A stretch of DNA of 64,000 nt from Pseudomonas sp. Teo4 (lineage in GTDB: Bacteria; Pseudomonadota; Gammaproteobacteria; Pseudomonadales; Pseudomonadaceae), in assembly GCF_034387475.1 (NCBI RefSeq), contig NZ_JAXCIL010000001.1, positions 3,100,001-3,164,000 on the forward strand. The letters run 5' to 3'. A program made the position numbers and the translations under genes. Below are positions 63,236 to 64,000 of the stretch, piece after piece. The notes beneath the pieces are model-generated. The model worked only from the letters and a program-made list of their open reading frames with translations, ran no database searches and was not told the origin of the DNA. Numbering within the stretch: position 1 is the first letter of the stretch; every line of letters begins with the position of its first letter.

Positions 63236-64000
63236 TCAATAACGCCGGGCGGCGTAACGCTTGAGCATGCTCGGAACGTCGAGAATCAACGCAATGCGGC
63301 CGTCACCGGTAATGGTGGCGCCGGACATGCCCGGGGTGCCCTGCAGCATCTTGCCCAGCGGCTTGATCACAACCTCTTCCTGGCCCACCAGTTGGTCGAC
63401 CACGAAGCCGATACGCTGGGTACCGACCGAGAGAATCACCACATGGCCTTCGCGCTGCTCTTCGTGCACCTGGTCCTGGACCAACCAGCGCTTGAGGTAG
63501 AACAGCGGCAGTGCCTTGTCGCGCACGATCACCACCTCCTGGCCGTCGACCACGTTGGTGCGCGACAGGTCCAGGTGGAAGATCTCGTTGACGTTGACCA
63601 GCGGGAAGGCGAAGGCCTGGTTGCCCAGCATCACCATCAGGGTCGGCATGATCGCCAGGGTCAACGGCACCTTGATGACGATCTTCGAACCCTGGCCCTT
63701 GGCCGAGAAGATGTTGATCGAGCCATTGAGCTGGGAAATCTTGGTCTTCACCACGTCCATGCCCACGCCACGGCCGGACACGTCGGAAATCTCGGTCTTG
63801 GTCGAGAAGCCCGGGGCGAAGATCAGGTTGTAACAGTCCGACTCGCTCAGGCGATCGGCGGCGTCCTTGTCCATCAGGCCCTTTTCCACGGCCTTGGCGC
63901 GCAGGATGCTCGGGTCCATGCCCTTGCCGTCGTCGGAAATCGACAGCAGGATGTGGTCGCCTTCCTGCTCGGCGGACAGCACCACTCGGCCGGTACGGGC
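63236..64000 (-). CDS. cheA: Chemotaxis histidine kinase CheA, C-terminal part
   Basis: Only the last ~255 residues are in the window. They include the end of the ATP-binding domain (ISDDGKGMDPSILRAKAVEKG, then the G-box DVSGRGVGMDVVKTKISQLNGS) and the complete regulatory CheW-like P5 domain, ending in LILDVPSMLKRYAARRY. The reading frame stays open to the window end, so the start lies beyond 64,000. 45 bp upstream of cheB in the motility operon. Confidence 0.94.
   Translation of the reverse strand, partial: ARTGRVVLSAEQEGDHILLSISDDGKGMDPSILRAKAVEKGLMDKDAADRLSESDCYNLIFAPGFSTKTEISDVSGRGVGMDVVKTKISQLNGSINIFSAKGQGSKIVIKVPLTLAIMPTLMVMLGNQAFAFPLVNVNEIFHLDLSRTNVVDGQEVVIVRDKALPLFYLKRWLVQDQVHEEQREGHVVILSVGTQRIGFVVDQLVGQEEVVIKPLGKMLQGTPGMSGATITGDGRIALILDVPSMLKRYAARRY

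Overview
This window reads as chromosome of a Pseudomonas putida-group bacterium. The coding is GC-rich and dense. The gene order (guaD - aqpZ - gclR - purine catabolism - gcl operon - ccm - motility/chemotaxis) and the many copies of P. putida-type REP elements, single and in inverted pairs, fit that group. No tRNA, rRNA, CRISPR array, complete insertion sequence or prophage was seen.

Region 1 (1-18,000): purine and urate catabolism. The end of guaD is followed by a probable toxin module on the minus strand (a 1465-residue dermonecrotic-toxin-like protein and a tightly coupled 211-residue partner). Then come aqpZ, the GntR/FCD repressor gclR and a purine permease. An orphan RHS-core protein interrupts the purine genes, which resume with hiuH, puuE, uraD, allA, the membrane cytochrome c urate oxidase puuD, a urate/xanthine permease and two tandem Tsx-like outer-membrane channels. 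Together they take guanine/hypoxanthine/urate through allantoin and ureidoglycolate to glyoxylate. No allantoicase gene is visible.

Region 2 (18,000-31,500): an LtaS-like phosphoglycerol transferase, a DUF808 membrane protein, a RutR-like regulator, a GlcG-like protein, and the glyoxylate operon gcl-hyi-glxR-ttuD-pykF, which carries glyoxylate to pyruvate. A urea transporter (urea is the by-product of the ureide pathway) and a voltage-gated-type cation channel follow.

Region 3 (31,500-45,600): sbp, an alginate-lyase-family exoprotein with its ribosome site in a hairpin, a methyltransferase, two DMT exporters, an Lrp regulator, an NCS1 permease with a hydantoin/allantoin-racemase-like enzyme, a D-amino-acid dehydrogenase, a pair of tiny genes, FKBP isomerase, GFA, PhzF and a D-2-hydroxyacid dehydrogenase.

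Region 4 (45,600-64,000): the cytochrome c maturation operon ccmABCDEFGHI with a lipoprotein gene, a fliK-like/flhB-like pair, a second toxin-like gene (DUF6543-type N-terminus joined to a TcdA/TcdB-like glycosyltransferase domain), and the motility operon cheA'-cheB-motC-motD-parC-parP-cheW-DUF2802, all read on the minus strand.

The strongest unifying signal is a 10-bp palindrome, TTGTAYACAA, in front of gclR, the purine permease, hiuH, puuE, gcl (two copies between glcG-like and gcl) and the NCS1 permease (two copies). It marks a probable GclR regulon spanning 45 kb. The most novel-looking items are the glycosyltransferase toxin at 54,778-57,543 and the large toxin/partner pair at 361-5,397.
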